Assembly: GCA_017613335.1 (NCBI GenBank)
Contig: JAGAEB010000088.1
Coordinates: forward strand, 1-5,529
DNA length: 5,529 bases
Source: Methanosarcinaceae archaeon
GTDB taxonomy: Archaea; Halobacteriota; Methanosarcinia; Methanosarcinales; Methanosarcinaceae
Direction: 5' to 3'
Shown: in pieces, positions 4,708 through 5,529 of the stretch
How the letters are laid out: every line of letters starts with the position of its first letter
Position numbering within the stretch: the stretch's first letter is position 1
Notes under the pieces: generated by a model
What the model saw: the letters and a program-made list of their open reading frames with translations, nothing else
Databases searched by the model: none
What the model was told of the DNA's origin: nothing
Translations under genes and position numbers: made by a program

Positions 4708-5475
4708 TCATCCCGGAGAAAAATGAAAACGGATGACCGGACAAAAGAAAAAACGATCGGATAAAGGAAAAAAGACATCCTGACCCGGACAAAAAGGAAA
4801 AAACATCCGGACAAAAGGAAAAACACTTCCCGGATAAGGAAAAAGACATCCTGACCCGGGAAACAGAAAAAAGACATCCTGAAAGTGAGATGCCGGTGAT
4901 CGGAATATTTTCAGGAAATCTTCCGGATCTCTGACCACGGTGATGTTTTCCATTTCTTTCAGTTTTGCTGCGTTTTCGGCGTCGATGCGCCTGATGGTCA
5001 GTGTGAATTCGCGGCCGTCGGGTGCTTTCGTGTGAATGGTGCCCTGTTCGGCATCGACCGGAAGGATGAAAACGGGCGTTTCTGATTTCGCGGTCTGGGC
5101 GACTGCGTTCGTGAGGAGCGTGTCGGCAATGCCGCAGACGATCTTGGCGACGGTGTTGGCTGTTGCCGGGCAGACGACGAGCGCTTCGTATTCGCCTCTC
5201 CGGAGCGGGCCGATGATAAAAGGCTCATTCGGGCCGGCTTCTTCCCGGACACGGAAACCGGCGCACAGATCGTCGTAAAATCCGTACCATTTCAGGACGG
5301 TCACGCCTTCTTTTGAGACGAAGACATCGATATCCCGGCCGGACGATTTCAGCGCGCGCATGACAGAGACCGTTTCTTCGAGACGGTCCCCGGCGCCGGT
5401 GATCCCCCAGGCGATCTTCTGTTTTCCGGCATTTCCGGAAGGATCTGAAGTCACATTTTCATCTCTTGTTTTCAT
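4708..5475 (-). CDS. afpA: AfpA-type archaeoflavoprotein with a repeat-derived C-terminal tail
   Basis: Member of the HFCD-like flavoprotein family. AfpA of Archaeoglobus takes electrons from ferredoxin, and related DmrB proteins reduce dihydromethanopterin, so a cytoplasmic FMN electron carrier is likely. From ATG 5475 (255 residues), KIAWGITGAGD (20-30) is the phosphate-binding start of the domain, CPATANTVAK (102-111) the FMN loop, and GIADTLLTNAVAQ (115-127) the conserved helix. The core ends near DFLKIF at 191, giving about 172 residues, which fits AfpA; no ferredoxin-type Cys cluster is present. The remaining 64 residues hold about 17 Phe and 10 Pro and are encoded by a degenerate repeat. 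Start alternatives are ATG 5508 (the first after an in-frame stop, inside a 26-bp repeat) and GTG 5454 (with GAGATGA upstream). None is decisive. Confidence 0.85.
   Translation of the reverse strand: MKTRDENVTSDPSGNAGKQKIAWGITGAGDRLEETVSVMRALKSSGRDIDVFVSKEGVTVLKWYGFYDDLCAGFRVREEAGPNEPFIIGPLRRGEYEALVVCPATANTVAKIVCGIADTLLTNAVAQTAKSETPVFILPVDAEQGTIHTKAPDGREFTLTIRRIDAENAAKLKEMENITVVRDPEDFLKIFRSPASHFQDVFFLFPGSGCLFPYPGSVFPFVRMFFPFCPGQDVFFPLSDRFFFCPVIRFHFSPG
4715..4764 (+). other. Start-like element on the plus strand just after the terminator
   Basis: GGAG (4715-4718), four bases, then ATGAAAACGGATGACCGG opens a 13-codon frame reading MKTDDRTKEKTIG and stopping at TAA 4762-4764. It lies antisense to the end of the flavoprotein frame and directly precedes the 22/28-bp repeat tract. 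It closely resembles the taw1 start on the other strand (GGAG-N4-ATGAAAACGGA). A real peptide is doubtful. It may be the remnant of a gene start from which the repeat tract grew. Confidence 0.3.
4732..4880. repeat. Degenerate 22/28-bp tandem repeat at the flavoprotein 3' end
   Basis: Six diverged units can be marked on the plus strand: 4732-4754, 4755-4776, 4777-4804, 4805-4826, 4827-4847 and 4848-4875, then a truncated one. The common core is CCGGACAAAAGGAAAAA followed by AC or GAC. The two 28-bp units carry an extra TGACCC after ATCC. On the minus strand it reads as T/C-rich sequence encoding the Phe/Pro-rich tail of the flavoprotein. Unit lengths are not multiples of three, yet long stretches stay open on both strands because the tract is poor in stops. 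An open frame here is therefore weak evidence of coding. Confidence 0.85.
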
Positions 5476-5529
5476 ATCGCATTTCAGCTCTGCATTTTCA
5501 TATCGCATTTCAGCTCTGCATTTTCATAT
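5469..5529. repeat. 26-bp tandem repeat at the flavoprotein 5' end, cut by the window edge
   Basis: Two perfect 26-bp units (5469-5494, 5495-5520) and the first nine bases of a third (5521-5529). Each unit begins TTTTCATATCGCATTT and ends CAGCTCTGCA on the plus strand. On the minus strand each unit supplies ATGAAAA preceded by GCGAT. The unit nearest the gene supplies ATG 5475, a candidate start codon. The tract continues outside the window, so copy number is unknown. A copy-number change upstream of 5475 would alter the leader but not that frame. Confidence 0.95.

Noticed and set aside
1..5529. Insertion sequence, integrase, tRNA or rRNA
   Set aside because: No transposase motifs, terminal inverted repeats or cloverleaf-like sequence were found; the repeats are simple tandem arrays.

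Overview
The window looks like a methanogenic euryarchaeon, most plausibly of the class Methanomicrobia (Methanomicrobiales-like). The reasons are the gene content (archaeal 4-demethylwyosine synthase, archaeal prefoldin beta, a geranylgeranyl reductase paired with a small ferredoxin, an AfpA-type archaeoflavoprotein), archaeal TATA-like promoter elements, and Shine-Dalgarno sequences of the GGAGGTGATC type. The order is inferred from protein resemblance only.

Layout. Positions 1-112 are eight perfect copies of a 14-bp tandem repeat running off the left edge. A gene-poor leader and the T-rich end of the first transcript follow (113-238). Three genes then run leftward on the minus strand. Read in transcription order they are a tRNA-Phe wyosine enzyme (taw1, 3040-1934), prefoldin beta (pfdB, 1843-1487) and a DHH/DHHA1 phosphoesterase (1387-239). 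A divergent promoter region (about 3041-3221) separates them from a rightward two-gene operon, a 57-residue 2[4Fe-4S] ferredoxin (3222-3395) and geranylgeranyl reductase (3395-4600), whose stop and start overlap as TGATG. A strong hairpin/T-tract terminator (4660-4700) closes that operon. An AfpA-like flavoprotein (5475-4708, minus) converges on it.

How the genes work together. The ferredoxin-reductase pair should saturate the isoprenoid chains of archaeal membrane lipids. Taw1 makes the tricyclic base next to the tRNA-Phe anticodon. Prefoldin beta is half of the archaeal prefoldin chaperone. The flavoprotein probably moves electrons from ferredoxin. These are ordinary housekeeping genes.

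The unusual part is the DNA between them. At least five different short tandem repeats (14, 11, 16, about 22/28 and 26 bp) sit at gene boundaries, and a weaker 13-bp one lies in the divergent promoter. Several are built on or beside a start-codon-like element, (A/G)TGAAAAC. In two arrays (14 bp and 11 bp) each unit is a complete mini-ORF whose stop overlaps the next start by 4 nt. In two genes the repeats appear to run into coding sequence: the N-terminus of Taw1 and the C-terminus of the flavoprotein. This repeat-at-start pattern is the best candidate here for something undescribed. Its function is unknown, and it may be only replication slippage at A-rich gene starts.
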